Positions 35,705-45,425 of a stretch of 64,000 bases of DNA are shown piece after piece (the stretch's first letter is position 1; each line of letters begins with the position of its first letter). The stretch lies in assembly GCA_947477885.1 (NCBI GenBank), contig CANJUD010000001.1, positions 358,632 through 422,631 of the forward strand, in the 5' to 3' direction. Source of the stretch: Bacteroidota bacterium (GTDB lineage: Bacteria > Bacteroidota > Bacteroidia > UKL13-3). The translations under genes were made by a program, and so were the position numbers. The notes below the pieces were generated by a model. That model had not been told where the DNA came from and did no database searches. It saw only the letters and a program-made list of their open reading frames with translations.

Positions 35705-35776
35705 TAGCCCGTAGGGGAGTCGAACCCCTCTTACCAGGATGAAAACCTGGTGTCCTAACCGATAGACGAACGGGCC
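35705..35776 (-). tRNA. tRNA-Glu (anticodon TTC)
   Basis: Read on the minus strand the gene starts GGCCCGTTCGTCTATCGG and has a D-loop GGTTAGGAC, an anticodon stem CCAGG-TTTTCAT-CCTGG with anticodon TTC, a T-arm AGGGG-TTCGACT-CCCCT and an acceptor end ACGGGCT plus discriminator A. The 3' CCA is not encoded. It has a consensus promoter (35797-35827) and its own terminator, so it is monocistronic. Confidence 0.97.
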
Positions 35777-35796
35777 ATTTTTATTTTATCGGGCTG

Positions 35797-35827
35797 CAAA
35801 GGTATATTTTTTTTTGTTAAATACAAA
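35797..35827 (-). promoter_or_regulatory. tRNA-Glu promoter
   Basis: On the minus strand TTTG (complement of 35824-35827) and TACCTTTG (complement of 35797-35804) are exactly 19 bases apart, with the tRNA 5' end 20 bases after the -7 box. It is divergent from the gap promoter. Confidence 0.85.
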
Positions 35828-35833
35828 TAATAC

Positions 35834-35864
35834 TTTCCTTAGAAATTTTTTAATGGTACTTTTG
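35834..35864 (+). promoter_or_regulatory. gap promoter
   Basis: TACTTTTG at 35857-35864 matches TAnnTTTG. TTTC at 35834-35837, one base off TTTG, sits at the exact 19-base spacing. The ATG of gap follows after 43 bases. Confidence 0.7.
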
Positions 35865-35892
35865 CACTGACAAATCATTTTTTAATAATTAA

Positions 35893-36906
<1,014 letters not shown>

Positions 36907-36923
36907 TTCAAATTATATAATGT

Positions 36924-36960
36924 AAAAAAAGCCGGCATAAATAATATGTCGGCTTTTTTT
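36924..36960. terminator. Bidirectional terminator between gap and ricT
   Basis: AAAAAAAGCCGGCATA and its near-complement ATATGTCGGCTTTTTTT form a long stem with one G-T pair, with A- and T-runs on either side. It can end gap (+), and it lies just past the stop of the convergent ricT-like gene (-). Confidence 0.9.
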
Positions 36961-36980
36961 ATGGATCTTTAATAAGATGG

Positions 36981-38246
36981 TTAGTTGTTGCTCGGATTAT
37001 TATTTCCACCAGGATTCTCACCTCCGCCTCTATTGGAATTATTATTCCCTCCGCCACCTCTGTTGTTATTCGGAGTCCTATTATTTCCTCCGCCTCTGTT
37101 ATTATTTCTGCGATTCCCACCACCACCTTTTTTGCCTTTATTATCCAATCGTGTAAGACTACCTTCCATGTCCTCTGTTAAGGTTTTAATAATTTCGGGC
37201 TCGTTGCTCTTGTCTTTTACGCCAAGGGTTTCTGGGTTTTGTCCCGCTTTGTTGAGTTCAATTACTTTTTTTACTTCCTCTACACCGAGTGCTACCCACT
37301 CGCTGCCCACACCTTCGCGCACATAGGCGAACCACATCATCTGTTTTAGTATGTCAGTTTTTTGTAGGAATGCAACTCCTTGCTGGGTTTGTAGTTTTAG
37401 CTTTTCAATATTGGGTGGGAAATTATCCCAAGCTTCCAGATAGGTATCGAGTTCGTAGTTGAGGCAGCATTTGAGTTTGCCACATTGACCTTGTAACTTA
37501 AGTGGATTCATGGATAGGTTTTGGTAGCGAGCAGCAGCAGTAGTTACCAATTTGAAATCGGTAAGCCAGGTAGAGCAACATAATTCACGACCACAACTGC
37601 CGATACCTCCAAGTCTTGATGCCTCTTGACGGTATCCAATCTGACGCATCTCAATGCGAGTGCGGAATTCATCAGCGTATTTTTTAATCAGTTCTCTAAA
37701 GTCCACACGGTCTTCGGCGGTATAAAAGAATATTACTTTTTTTCTATCGCCTTGCAATTCGATGTCACTCAATTTCATTTGCAAGCCCATTTGCAGAGCT
37801 ACGGTGCGGGCTCGTTGCAACATGCCAGGTTCTTCTGCTTTTATTTCTTTATATCGAACCAACTCATTTTCTCTTGGTAACCTTTGAATTACTTTTAGCC
37901 GGTTATCGGTATCAGCGATATTGTATTTTTTAAGTTGAAGTTTTACCAATTCACCTTTCAAGGATACATGACCAATATCGAAACCATTATCGGCATCAAC
38001 TATTACAGGATCGCCCATATAGAGTTCTATTTGGTTGTTATTGCGAAAAAATTCTTTGCGACCTCCTTTAAATCGGACTTCTACAATATTGAAGGGTTTA
38101 TATCCTGGGGGTAACTGCATGCCTCCCAGCCAGTCATATACATTAAGTTTATTACAGCCTGAGCTGGTACTTCCATTTTTGCTACCGCAGCCAGTGCCGC
38201 AACTTCCGGTGCTACAGCCACCGCTTCCACAACTACTACATCCCAT
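36981..38246 (-). CDS. ricT: PSP1-domain protein RicT (YaaT-like)
   Basis: A 421-residue protein whose core (about residues 50-310) is the PSP1 domain. RLGGIGSCGRELCCSTWL and LQGQCGKLKCCLNYE hold the conserved cysteines that bind Fe-S clusters in the B. subtilis RicAFT complex. The N-terminal 32 residues are Cys/Gly/Ser-rich (about 7 Cys), and the last 70 residues are an Asn/Gly/Arg low-complexity tail; both are extra to the Firmicute protein. holB lies upstream, and the holB-yaaT neighbourhood also exists in B. subtilis. The RicA and RicF partners are not in the window. Whether it affects RNA processing as in Bacillus is unknown. Confidence 0.9.
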   Translation of the reverse strand: MGCSSCGSGGCSTGSCGTGCGSKNGSTSSGCNKLNVYDWLGGMQLPPGYKPFNIVEVRFKGGRKEFFRNNNQIELYMGDPVIVDADNGFDIGHVSLKGELVKLQLKKYNIADTDNRLKVIQRLPRENELVRYKEIKAEEPGMLQRARTVALQMGLQMKLSDIELQGDRKKVIFFYTAEDRVDFRELIKKYADEFRTRIEMRQIGYRQEASRLGGIGSCGRELCCSTWLTDFKLVTTAAARYQNLSMNPLKLQGQCGKLKCCLNYELDTYLEAWDNFPPNIEKLKLQTQQGVAFLQKTDILKQMMWFAYVREGVGSEWVALGVEEVKKVIELNKAGQNPETLGVKDKSNEPEIIKTLTEDMEGSLTRLDNKGKKGGGGNRRNNNRGGGNNRTPNNNRGGGGNNNSNRGGGENPGGNNNPSNN

Positions 38247-38302
38247 CTTTTTAAAATTTATCTTTTAAAACCTTTGTTATCAATTTGGTATGTGGCTAAT
38301 TG

Positions 38303-39406
38303 CTAATTAGCAAGCACATTTCTAACCGACAAAGATAAATTAAACAACACTAACTTGGCATTGCCATTTCTCTCAATCTGCATGATTGCATCATTTGCCT
38401 TTTTGAAAATGAGCTCAGCCTTATATGGGGTAAGCATCTTGGCAAACTTTTCTAAGAAAGCATTTTCCTCGGGAAACGCAGTTTTAGCCAAATTTGTTTG
38501 AAAAGAAATATGCTCGGCTTTGTGCAGCATGTCAATTAAATAATTAAGGAATAACTTGAGTGGCTCACGGCCCCATTGTGACAGGCTATCAATCAATCTA
38601 ATTCGCTCAGGCACTTTGCTGTCGAAAAGTGAGAGGTTTAAAAAATCTTTGAGGTAAGTAAATAAATCGTTGCTTGAATTTTGTGAAAGGGATAGTGCCA
38701 TGAGCCAACTTCCACTGCTTAATGAGGCAGTTTGCTTTGCTACTGGTTCGTCCATTCCTTCAGCTATGAGGGCATTGGTGAGACTATTATAATCAATAGG
38801 AGGAATCTGAACTACTTGGGCTCGAGAAAGTATGGTTGGTAATACTTGATTGGGATCTTCGCATACAAGTATAAACAAAGTGCCTTCGGGCGGTTCTTCT
38901 AATATCTTTAATAATTTGTTGCCTTGCTCTTTCAGATATTCTACTCCCCAAATAATTTGTATTTTGAACTTCCCTTCTAGTGCTTTCAAACTAAGCCTTC
39001 TGAAAATATCAGCAGTTTCTTTGGTGTTTATATTTCCTTGTTTGCCTTCAGCTCCAATTTTTAAAACCCAATCGCGGTAACCCATATAAGGATTTTCGGA
39101 AACTGATTCACGCCATTCTTCCATCAGATCACTACTCACTACATCTTTGCCCACAGTAGGGAAAGTAAAGTGAAGGTCGCTATGGATGAGTTTATTTATT
39201 TTGTTGCAGGAGTTACATATACCGCAAGAATCTTCTGCTGAAGGATTCTCGCAGTTAACCAAAGTAGCGTAGGCCAATGCAAGCGGCAAAGCACCCGTAC
39301 CCTCGGCACCCACAAATAGCTGTGCATGGGCAATGCGGCCTTCGGCAATGGTTGTCGCCATTTTTTGCTTTAGTTTGGGATGACCTATTATTTGGGAAAA
39401 TTGCAT
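38303..39406 (-). CDS. holB: DNA polymerase III subunit delta'
   Basis: A 367-residue AAA+ clamp-loader subunit. FSQIIGHPKLKQKMATTI and IAHAQLFVGAEGTGALPLA form a P-loop region lacking the GKT lysine, as expected for delta'. Four zinc-binding cysteines follow (CENPSAEDSCGICNSC), then DLHFTFP, LLKILEEPPEGTLFILV and the sensor region TILSRAQV. It loads the beta clamp. It lies upstream of ricT on the same strand with a 56-base gap. Confidence 0.93.
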   Translation of the reverse strand: MQFSQIIGHPKLKQKMATTIAEGRIAHAQLFVGAEGTGALPLALAYATLVNCENPSAEDSCGICNSCNKINKLIHSDLHFTFPTVGKDVVSSDLMEEWRESVSENPYMGYRDWVLKIGAEGKQGNINTKETADIFRRLSLKALEGKFKIQIIWGVEYLKEQGNKLLKILEEPPEGTLFILVCEDPNQVLPTILSRAQVVQIPPIDYNSLTNALIAEGMDEPVAKQTASLSSGSWLMALSLSQNSSNDLFTYLKDFLNLSLFDSKVPERIRLIDSLSQWGREPLKLFLNYLIDMLHKAEHISFQTNLAKTAFPEENAFLEKFAKMLTPYKAELIFKKANDAIMQIERNGNAKLVLFNLSLSVRNVLAN

Positions 39407-39501
39407 GCGTTTACTTGCTGCGAAATTATATCGGGGCAGCGTGTTTCTATATACAAATTATGATTTTATAGTGAATGAGGTAATATTCAAGGATTAAGAG
39501 T

Positions 39502-40521
39502 TTAATCCCACACTTTCGTTCCCTCCGTGCAATTCTGGCAAATAGAAATATTCTTCCTTCCACCTAAAACTTTAGAACGGAATTCTTTGTAAGCTTCCCC
39601 TTTCCATATTTTCAAAAAACTTTTGCTGTTCAAATCGCCCATCCTGTTCTCGGCATCTTTATCAAAACAACAGGGCACCACCTTACCATCCCAAGTAATT
39701 ACGCATCCTTGCCACATACGCCAACAGTGGTCCATCATATTGTTTTTTAATGCAAATCCATTGGTATGAACTTCCTCATAACGGCTATATCTGCTATCTT
39801 CTGGTATTAGGTCGTTGCCATTTTCGTAATCATATATTTGAGCAGTTTTTATTGCCGAATCAACCCCGTATGATTTTGCCAAATCTTTAAAAGCTGAAAT
39901 CTGATGTTCATTATGTTTGAAAACTATAAACTGCCATATAATATGTGGCGTTTTACTTTTTAATTTCTTTTTCCATTCCACAAGATTTTTAGTGGATTGT
40001 AATACTTTATCTAAACTACCGCCAACTCTATATTCTTTATACGTTTCCTGCGTGGTTCCATCAATAGAAATTATCAATCTGTCCAACCCTGACTTTACGG
40101 TGTCTTCAGCCATTTGCTCTGTAATATGGTGTGCATTGGATGATGTTGCAGTATATATCTTTTTCTGATTTGCATAACGCACAAAATCTAAAAAATCAGG
40201 ATTCAAATAAGGCTCCCCTTGAAAATATAAAATGAGATAAGTTAATCTTGGAGCTAGCTGATCTATGGTGTCGCGAAACATCTCGGGCTGCAGCATTCCT
40301 GTAGGTCTTGAAAACGAACGCAGGCCGCTGGGGCATTGGGGGCATCGCAAATTGCAGGAGGTAGTGGGCTCAATAGAAGCACTAACCGGCATCCCATAAT
40401 GAAATGATTTTTTAAACAGTTTTGATATATGAAAACTAAACCAAACTTGAATAAGATTCCACGACCTTAAGGCATTATATTTTCTAATATAATTTAAAGT
40501 GTCGTTAAATCTTATATTCAC
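39502..40521 (-). CDS. Radical SAM/SPASM domain protein
   Basis: A 339-residue enzyme. The SAM [4Fe-4S] motif is CNLRCPQC (Cys56, Cys60, Cys63), preceded by SASIEPTTS. A C-terminal SPASM domain supplies cysteines in CWRMWQGCVITWDGKVVPCCFDK and ICQNC. SPASM enzymes usually modify peptides or act as anaerobic sulfatase-maturase-like enzymes; no precursor-peptide gene is evident nearby, so the substrate is unknown. It starts at a GTG only four bases after a TATCTTTG -7 box (40526-40533). Confidence 0.92.
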   Translation of the reverse strand: MNIRFNDTLNYIRKYNALRSWNLIQVWFSFHISKLFKKSFHYGMPVSASIEPTTSCNLRCPQCPSGLRSFSRPTGMLQPEMFRDTIDQLAPRLTYLILYFQGEPYLNPDFLDFVRYANQKKIYTATSSNAHHITEQMAEDTVKSGLDRLIISIDGTTQETYKEYRVGGSLDKVLQSTKNLVEWKKKLKSKTPHIIWQFIVFKHNEHQISAFKDLAKSYGVDSAIKTAQIYDYENGNDLIPEDSRYSRYEEVHTNGFALKNNMMDHCWRMWQGCVITWDGKVVPCCFDKDAENRMGDLNSKSFLKIWKGEAYKEFRSKVLGGRKNISICQNCTEGTKVWD

Positions 40522-40525
40522 GGGT

Positions 40526-40533
40526 CAAAGATA
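40526..40533 (-). promoter_or_regulatory. -7 box immediately upstream of the radical SAM gene
   Basis: TATCTTTG on the minus strand matches TAnnTTTG and is four bases (ACCC) from the GTG start. No -33 TTTG was found at the usual distance. Confidence 0.45.
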
Positions 40534-40587
40534 AAGTTGGGGCAGAGAAATAATAGGTTATCGGCTAAGTATTTTTTAAAATAAAAT

Positions 40588-40925
40588 AGGATTAGGCGTT
40601 TAGTTTACATTTCTATGCAATTATATAATGTTGATTAATTTTTTAATGGTCGCTTTGCTTGTCGCTGCCCTCGCCGGGCGGGCAATACTTTTGACACCAA
40701 AAGTATTCAAAAGTGTTTTTGTTTGCAGAGGTGATTTTTGCCAAGTTTACATGCGGAACGCACTGCAAAACCGTGGATGAACTCCGCCCACAGCAAAAAG
40801 GCACCTCTCCCTCCGCTTCGTTCACCACTATCACTTCTGCAAACAAAAATAAGATTGTGGTAGTTATTTTATAGTTCGGCTTCGAACTTAGCATTGTTTA
40901 TAATGAAAACTAAACGCCTCATCCT
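40588..40925. mobile_element. 338-bp element with terminal and nested inverted repeats (MITE-like)
   Basis: The ends AGGATTAGGCGTTTAGTTT (40588-40606) and, inverted, AGGATGAGGCGTTTAGTTT (40907-40925) match at 18 of 19 bases. Inside, a 20-base inverted repeat with one mismatch spans 40716-40735 and 40830-40849 (core TTTGTTTGCAGA). AATACTTTTG-ACAC-CAAAAGTATT is a perfect hairpin at 40684-40707, and AGTTCG-GCTT-CGAACT one at 40873-40888. It fills nearly the whole 441-bp spacer. The 83-codon minus ORF inside is not a credible gene. It could be a non-autonomous transposon or a structured repeat; no target duplication is obvious. Confidence 0.6.
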
Positions 40926-40962
40926 GTGAATTAATTTGACAATTGAGAGATAATTTTACCTC

Positions 40963-43900
40963 TTATTCCTTTACAAATTTCGTAATAGATTTTTCTCCCA
41001 AAGCATCCTCAGCTTTTAATAAATATAAACCTTTGGGGAGTGCAGATATATCAATAGGTTTAGCAGGGGCAAAATAGGATTGATGCACCAATTCGCCCAG
41101 CAAATTGTATATATAAACTGTTTTTATATTCTCAGCAGAAATATATAATTTATCATTGGCTGGATTTGGATAAACATGAATTCCATCAAACATATAGGCT
41201 ATATTGTTCAACCCAATATGCAACAGCGACCCACTATTCGCCACACAACCATTCGCATCCACCACATGCACATAATACATGCCCGTGGGTGGGTGAAACA
41301 GTGATGAAGCAGTATTATACAATATACTTTCCTTATACCAAGTATATGATACTATGGGACGCGTAGCTATTGTATATAAACTATCCTTAGCGGTTTTAAT
41401 ATTGGCAAACAGTTGAGGCAAGACAGTTATCTTCACCGTATTGCTCTGTGCCCCGCATCCGTAAGTGTTTGTAGCACTCACATAATAACTATTGGCACTA
41501 TCTACTGTAATACTTGGGGTATTAACTGGCCCAGAATTCCATTTGTATTTTACAAGTGGTGGGTAGTTTATATCTTTTTGTTTGGCGGTAAATATAAAAC
41601 TATCTTTATAACATAAGGGGTTTTGGGCTGGACTATCTATATATACAACAGGTTGCGGCAGTATGCGAAATACATTGGTTTTAGTTAACGAATCCATACA
41701 GCCCTGTTTGGTTATATATATAAGTTTGGCAGTATAATATCCCGTATCCTGTACTATTATTTTTAGATTATTGGTGCTAACAGTATCATATTGTTTTACT
41801 ATATTGTTAGGATAATAGATTGTCCATTTTCTTTGTTGGATGATGCTATCCAACCCGCCACTGCTATCTGTGAGTGTAATGGTACTGTTGCCGCAACTTT
41901 GGGTGTAGTTGGGCGTGAAATAGGGTGTTACAATTTTGCCAACACTTATATAAACCGAATCTTTAACAGAACAATTATATATATTCGTAACAGTTACACT
42001 ATAATAGTTTGAAATTAATGGTTTAAGAAACACAGAAGCAGTTGTATCTCCCACACTCCATTTGTATTTGCTTCCCCCGCTTACGGTGAGCGTAGTCGAA
42101 TCCGTACCGCACCAACTCGTTTTGCCACTGATTTTGCTTACGGGTATTGGGTTTATTTGTATATAATTAATCTTCTCCATTGAATCTATACAACCCTGCT
42201 TGCTTTGCACAATTAACTTAACAGAATATATACCCGTATCATTAAACAAGAAAGACAAATTATTAACAGTTCCTGTTATAATACTTGTATCTAAACCACT
42301 AGCTTTATATATATGCCAGGTACGGTTTATGATAACACTATCAAATTTTGAAGTATCTGTGAGTATAATAGTTTTCGTACCACATCCAGTAATATAATTT
42401 GCATTAAAACTAGCTTTTGGTATAGTATCTACTATTATATTATATACAGTAGCCACACTATCATAACAATTGCTGTTCCATGCTTTGCAGCTTAGGGCAT
42501 AGTTGCCAGTTTTAATATATAGATGTTGCAGTTGCACACTATCTACAAGGTTGGTATCTGCAACATATAATAAAGTATCTATACCATCTCCCCATGCCAC
42601 TTGCACGGTATCACTATATCTATAATTAACCTGTGCATCTATACTTTGATAACCACAATATGTATTCTTATTTGTTGCAAGTGATATAGTAGGTTTAAAC
42701 TTAATGGTAACACTATCGCCCACCCATTGCATATAGCCGCAGTTGCCTAACTCACAACCAAGTTTTACATAATAGCTTCCTGCATTTTTATATTGGTGTA
42801 CTACGGTTTTGCCAACAGCACTATCTCCATCTCCAAAATACCATTTATAGCTTTTAAAGGCACTATCTGCATCTGCGGTAAGGCGAACACTATCATATCC
42901 ACAGCCATTGGTGCCTGTTATATCAAAATGGTTATTAATACGTTTAACTGGAAAGAAATATGCAGGGAAATAGTTAAAAGCTAACGTGTCAGAATCACTA
43001 CAAAATCCTCTGTATTTAATATTGCAGTTACTGCCATTTATATCTGGATGCTCTATATAACTTAAGCAATGACTAGTATTGCTTGAATCTGATAAGAAAA
43101 AATATATTTTATTGTCAGGAGCTAGTTGAATGCCTTGCCCATAATAATAACTGACTTTTGAGTTGATACTGTAAACATTTTTTATAGAATTGCTAATACT
43201 ACTGTTATAAGTTTCTAACTGATTGATAGAATACATATACGAAGTATCACCATTAGCTATAAGTTGGTATATAATACTATCATTGGGCGAAAATCCATAG
43301 TAAGCAAAATATGATCCTTTATAGTTGCTCTGAGTAAACAAAACCCTTTCATTTGTGCATTTTCCTGTTTTAGCATCAAAATCATATATATAATTCCTGT
43401 TGGTAGTAGAAGGTTGCACCTGCCCCAATGTCGCTGGGGCTATCACAAATTTGCCATTGTTGGAAAACCTTAAATAAAAATCAGCGTTTGAGCCAACCAT
43501 TTTACTTGAAACTGGTTTGGTGCTTATACCATTTTTTGTAACCAAGAAAGCATTTACAGTATATATATTTGATTTGATTAATAGCCAATAATCAGTATCA
43601 TTGGCATGTTTTACAAAACCGACACAAACAACACCAGAGTCAATAATTTTATGTACAGTTGTGTCCATGTCCCCCCGACCACTATCTAATCTCATATCAA
43701 TTTCATAATAGTGCGGATAATTAATATTTAAATCTAGACCACGAAAATAATAAAATGAAGAATCATCACCAGGTTTAGGAATTAGCAAGTTATGATATGA
43801 ATACTCAGTCGGATAATGCTTGAGAAGTTGATTGTTCTTATTATATATATAATTATTCTGTGTATATAGTTGCAGGTTACCCATACAATCAGAAATGGTT

Positions 43901-44082
43901 TGAGAATGAGCACAACAAGGGCGGGCTTTTTTGAATATTGACGGAGGGGCTGTATTGAAATTTAACCCAACAGCAACAGAAGCAGAAGTCCAGTTGTTTC
44001 CACGTTGAGAATACATACGTGTGTTGCAGATCAAAAACAGGCTCAAGATCGAACCATATAATATATAATACCGAATTGACAT
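40963..44082 (-). CDS. PKD-domain surface protein with T9SS type A sorting domain
   Basis: A 1,039-residue secreted protein. A signal-like N-terminus (residues 1-27) precedes a beta-propeller-like region of about 370 residues typical of gliding-type Bacteroidota proteins (LLIPKPGDDSSFYYF, IQLAPDNKIYFF). Several PKD/Ig-like repeats follow (YKWYFGDGDSAVGKTVVHQY near residue 415). The last 75 residues are a T9SS type A domain: VYPNPANDKLYIS, VYIYNLLGELV and LPKGLYLLKAE. It is exported through T9SS and probably anchored at the surface; ligand unknown. Its ATG overlaps the stop of the upstream surface gene (TAATG). It is paralogous to the protein at 59368. Confidence 0.92.
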   Translation of the reverse strand: MSIRYYILYGSILSLFLICNTRMYSQRGNNWTSASVAVGLNFNTAPPSIFKKARPCCAHSQTISDCMGNLQLYTQNNYIYNKNNQLLKHYPTEYSYHNLLIPKPGDDSSFYYFRGLDLNINYPHYYEIDMRLDSGRGDMDTTVHKIIDSGVVCVGFVKHANDTDYWLLIKSNIYTVNAFLVTKNGISTKPVSSKMVGSNADFYLRFSNNGKFVIAPATLGQVQPSTTNRNYIYDFDAKTGKCTNERVLFTQSNYKGSYFAYYGFSPNDSIIYQLIANGDTSYMYSINQLETYNSSISNSIKNVYSINSKVSYYYGQGIQLAPDNKIYFFLSDSSNTSHCLSYIEHPDINGSNCNIKYRGFCSDSDTLAFNYFPAYFFPVKRINNHFDITGTNGCGYDSVRLTADADSAFKSYKWYFGDGDSAVGKTVVHQYKNAGSYYVKLGCELGNCGYMQWVGDSVTIKFKPTISLATNKNTYCGYQSIDAQVNYRYSDTVQVAWGDGIDTLLYVADTNLVDSVQLQHLYIKTGNYALSCKAWNSNCYDSVATVYNIIVDTIPKASFNANYITGCGTKTIILTDTSKFDSVIINRTWHIYKASGLDTSIITGTVNNLSFLFNDTGIYSVKLIVQSKQGCIDSMEKINYIQINPIPVSKISGKTSWCGTDSTTLTVSGGSKYKWSVGDTTASVFLKPLISNYYSVTVTNIYNCSVKDSVYISVGKIVTPYFTPNYTQSCGNSTITLTDSSGGLDSIIQQRKWTIYYPNNIVKQYDTVSTNNLKIIVQDTGYYTAKLIYITKQGCMDSLTKTNVFRILPQPVVYIDSPAQNPLCYKDSFIFTAKQKDINYPPLVKYKWNSGPVNTPSITVDSANSYYVSATNTYGCGAQSNTVKITVLPQLFANIKTAKDSLYTIATRPIVSYTWYKESILYNTASSLFHPPTGMYYVHVVDANGCVANSGSLLHIGLNNIAYMFDGIHVYPNPANDKLYISAENIKTVYIYNLLGELVHQSYFAPAKPIDISALPKGLYLLKAEDALGEKSITKFVKE

Positions 44083-45425
44083 TATCTGATTATATTAATC
44101 TTATTGCTATAATGTTGTCCTGTTTTTAAATCTGTGATTTCTACATTGTATATGCCTTGTGATAAGTTAGACACACTTATTGGTGTAAAGGTTGTTTGGC
44201 TTTCCAATTTTAATACCTGCCTCCCTAATAAGTCTATAATGTGGATATGTAAATTTCTGTTGTTATCAGCACCCACTTGCTCAAGTATTATCTTATCGGT
44301 TGCGGGGTTGGGATATAGGCTTATTCCCGTATGGTCAATTGTATTTTGATCAATGCCAGTTTCCACAGGGATACTATTATAGGTATTATTTGAGTAAAAA
44401 TAATCGGTGCCTTGATTGTTAGGTGTATGAAGTGCATACTGAAAGGATATATTACCAGAGGATATAGGTACATTATCTATACGCAGTGTCCCAACCATTG
44501 TTTTGAAAGCTCTGTTTGCCCCGTTGTTATAATATATATTTAAATCACTCCCGACCCCTTGGTTGTACCAAACTATATCGGCGTAGTTATTACTACTTCC
44601 ACTGCTGCATGCATGGTTTGAAAAACTACTGCAGAAACGATTAGACCAATCTTGTAATGCCCCGCCACCTCCGAGGTTAGAGCTCCCTTGGTCTGTCATT
44701 GGCCCACTGCCCACTATACCATAGTCGCAGTTTAATATGCGGTTACAGTACATTTTAAGGTCTTTTTGATTTATATAAGTATTTACTGTGCTAGTGCCAA
44801 CCGGAAATATGTCCGATGCTGAGGCAATTCCATAAGTGCAGCCACTAATATCATTGTTCTGTATATAACTTGTATGACTATTTGGGGAAGAGGGATAATA
44901 ATATTCAATACCTCTTTCGAGATTTTGTAAGGTATTGTCAGTGATATGCACATCAACAGCCTCTCTTACATAAATGCCTCCTCCTCCAATGTTTTGTGAG
45001 GTGTTTTGTATATGCTGTTTTTCGATATAAATAAATAGGGATGCGGCATTCGAATAAATAGCTTGTGGTATATTGCCTGTTATTTCTGATAGGCCTGTCC
45101 CGTCAATGTGCAAATAGTGAGCTTCACTCACCTTAACCCCATACGCAAAATCTCCCAATATTTTAGAATCAGTTAAATAAAAACCGTAACTCGTATTTTG
45201 CACCCAAGTAGTAGATTGTATTTGATTAATAAGCAAAGCAATTTCTGTGTTCACGCCATTCACATTATAACAAATAAATGAATCATACTGCATAGTAAAC
45301 ATGGATATATAGTCATGTATTACATAAGGGAAAGGTCCGGTTGGAATGTTTGCCATATTGCAAATTTGAGTAGCTGGAGGCACCATTAGATAGGAGAATG
45401 TAGTGTTGTTCATATACCCGTTCAT
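44082..45425 (-). CDS. Beta-helix surface protein C-terminal part with T9SS sorting domain (probably frameshifted from 45422-46447)
   Basis: A 447-codon frame with right-handed beta-helix features (GGGGIYVREAVDVHITDNTLQ, NNDISGCTYGI) and a C-terminal T9SS type A domain (LYPNPATDKIILEQ, HIIDLLGRQVL, LSQGIYNVEI). It has no signal peptide, so as annotated it could not be exported. The preceding ORF (45422-46447) has a signal peptide but no sorting domain. The two overlap by ATGA, and the frame of this ORF is open further upstream as HLHTHGCGE. One base added near the CCC at about 45454 would join them into one normal T9SS substrate. Confidence 0.82.
   Translation of the reverse strand: MNGYMNNTTFSYLMVPPATQICNMANIPTGPFPYVIHDYISMFTMQYDSFICYNVNGVNTEIALLINQIQSTTWVQNTSYGFYLTDSKILGDFAYGVKVSEAHYLHIDGTGLSEITGNIPQAIYSNAASLFIYIEKQHIQNTSQNIGGGGIYVREAVDVHITDNTLQNLERGIEYYYPSSPNSHTSYIQNNDISGCTYGIASASDIFPVGTSTVNTYINQKDLKMYCNRILNCDYGIVGSGPMTDQGSSNLGGGGALQDWSNRFCSSFSNHACSSGSSNNYADIVWYNQGVGSDLNIYYNNGANRAFKTMVGTLRIDNVPISSGNISFQYALHTPNNQGTDYFYSNNTYNSIPVETGIDQNTIDHTGISLYPNPATDKIILEQVGADNNRNLHIHIIDLLGRQVLKLESQTTFTPISVSNLSQGIYNVEITDLKTGQHYSNKINIIR

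Noticed and set aside
36985-37326. A 113-codon Pro/Leu/Phe-rich plus-strand ORF
   Set aside because: Antisense to the Asn/Gly-rich tail of RicT; the repeat composition explains the open frame.
40643-40894. An 83-codon minus-strand ORF
   Set aside because: It lies entirely within the inverted-repeat element and crosses its hairpins; the composition is not protein-like.
42082-42100. GGTGAGCGTAGTCGAA inside the 1,039-residue surface gene, resembling the CTGAGCGGAGTCGAAG repeat
   Set aside because: Only a partial match, without a second arm, and it keeps the reading frame; coincidence is more likely than an insertion.
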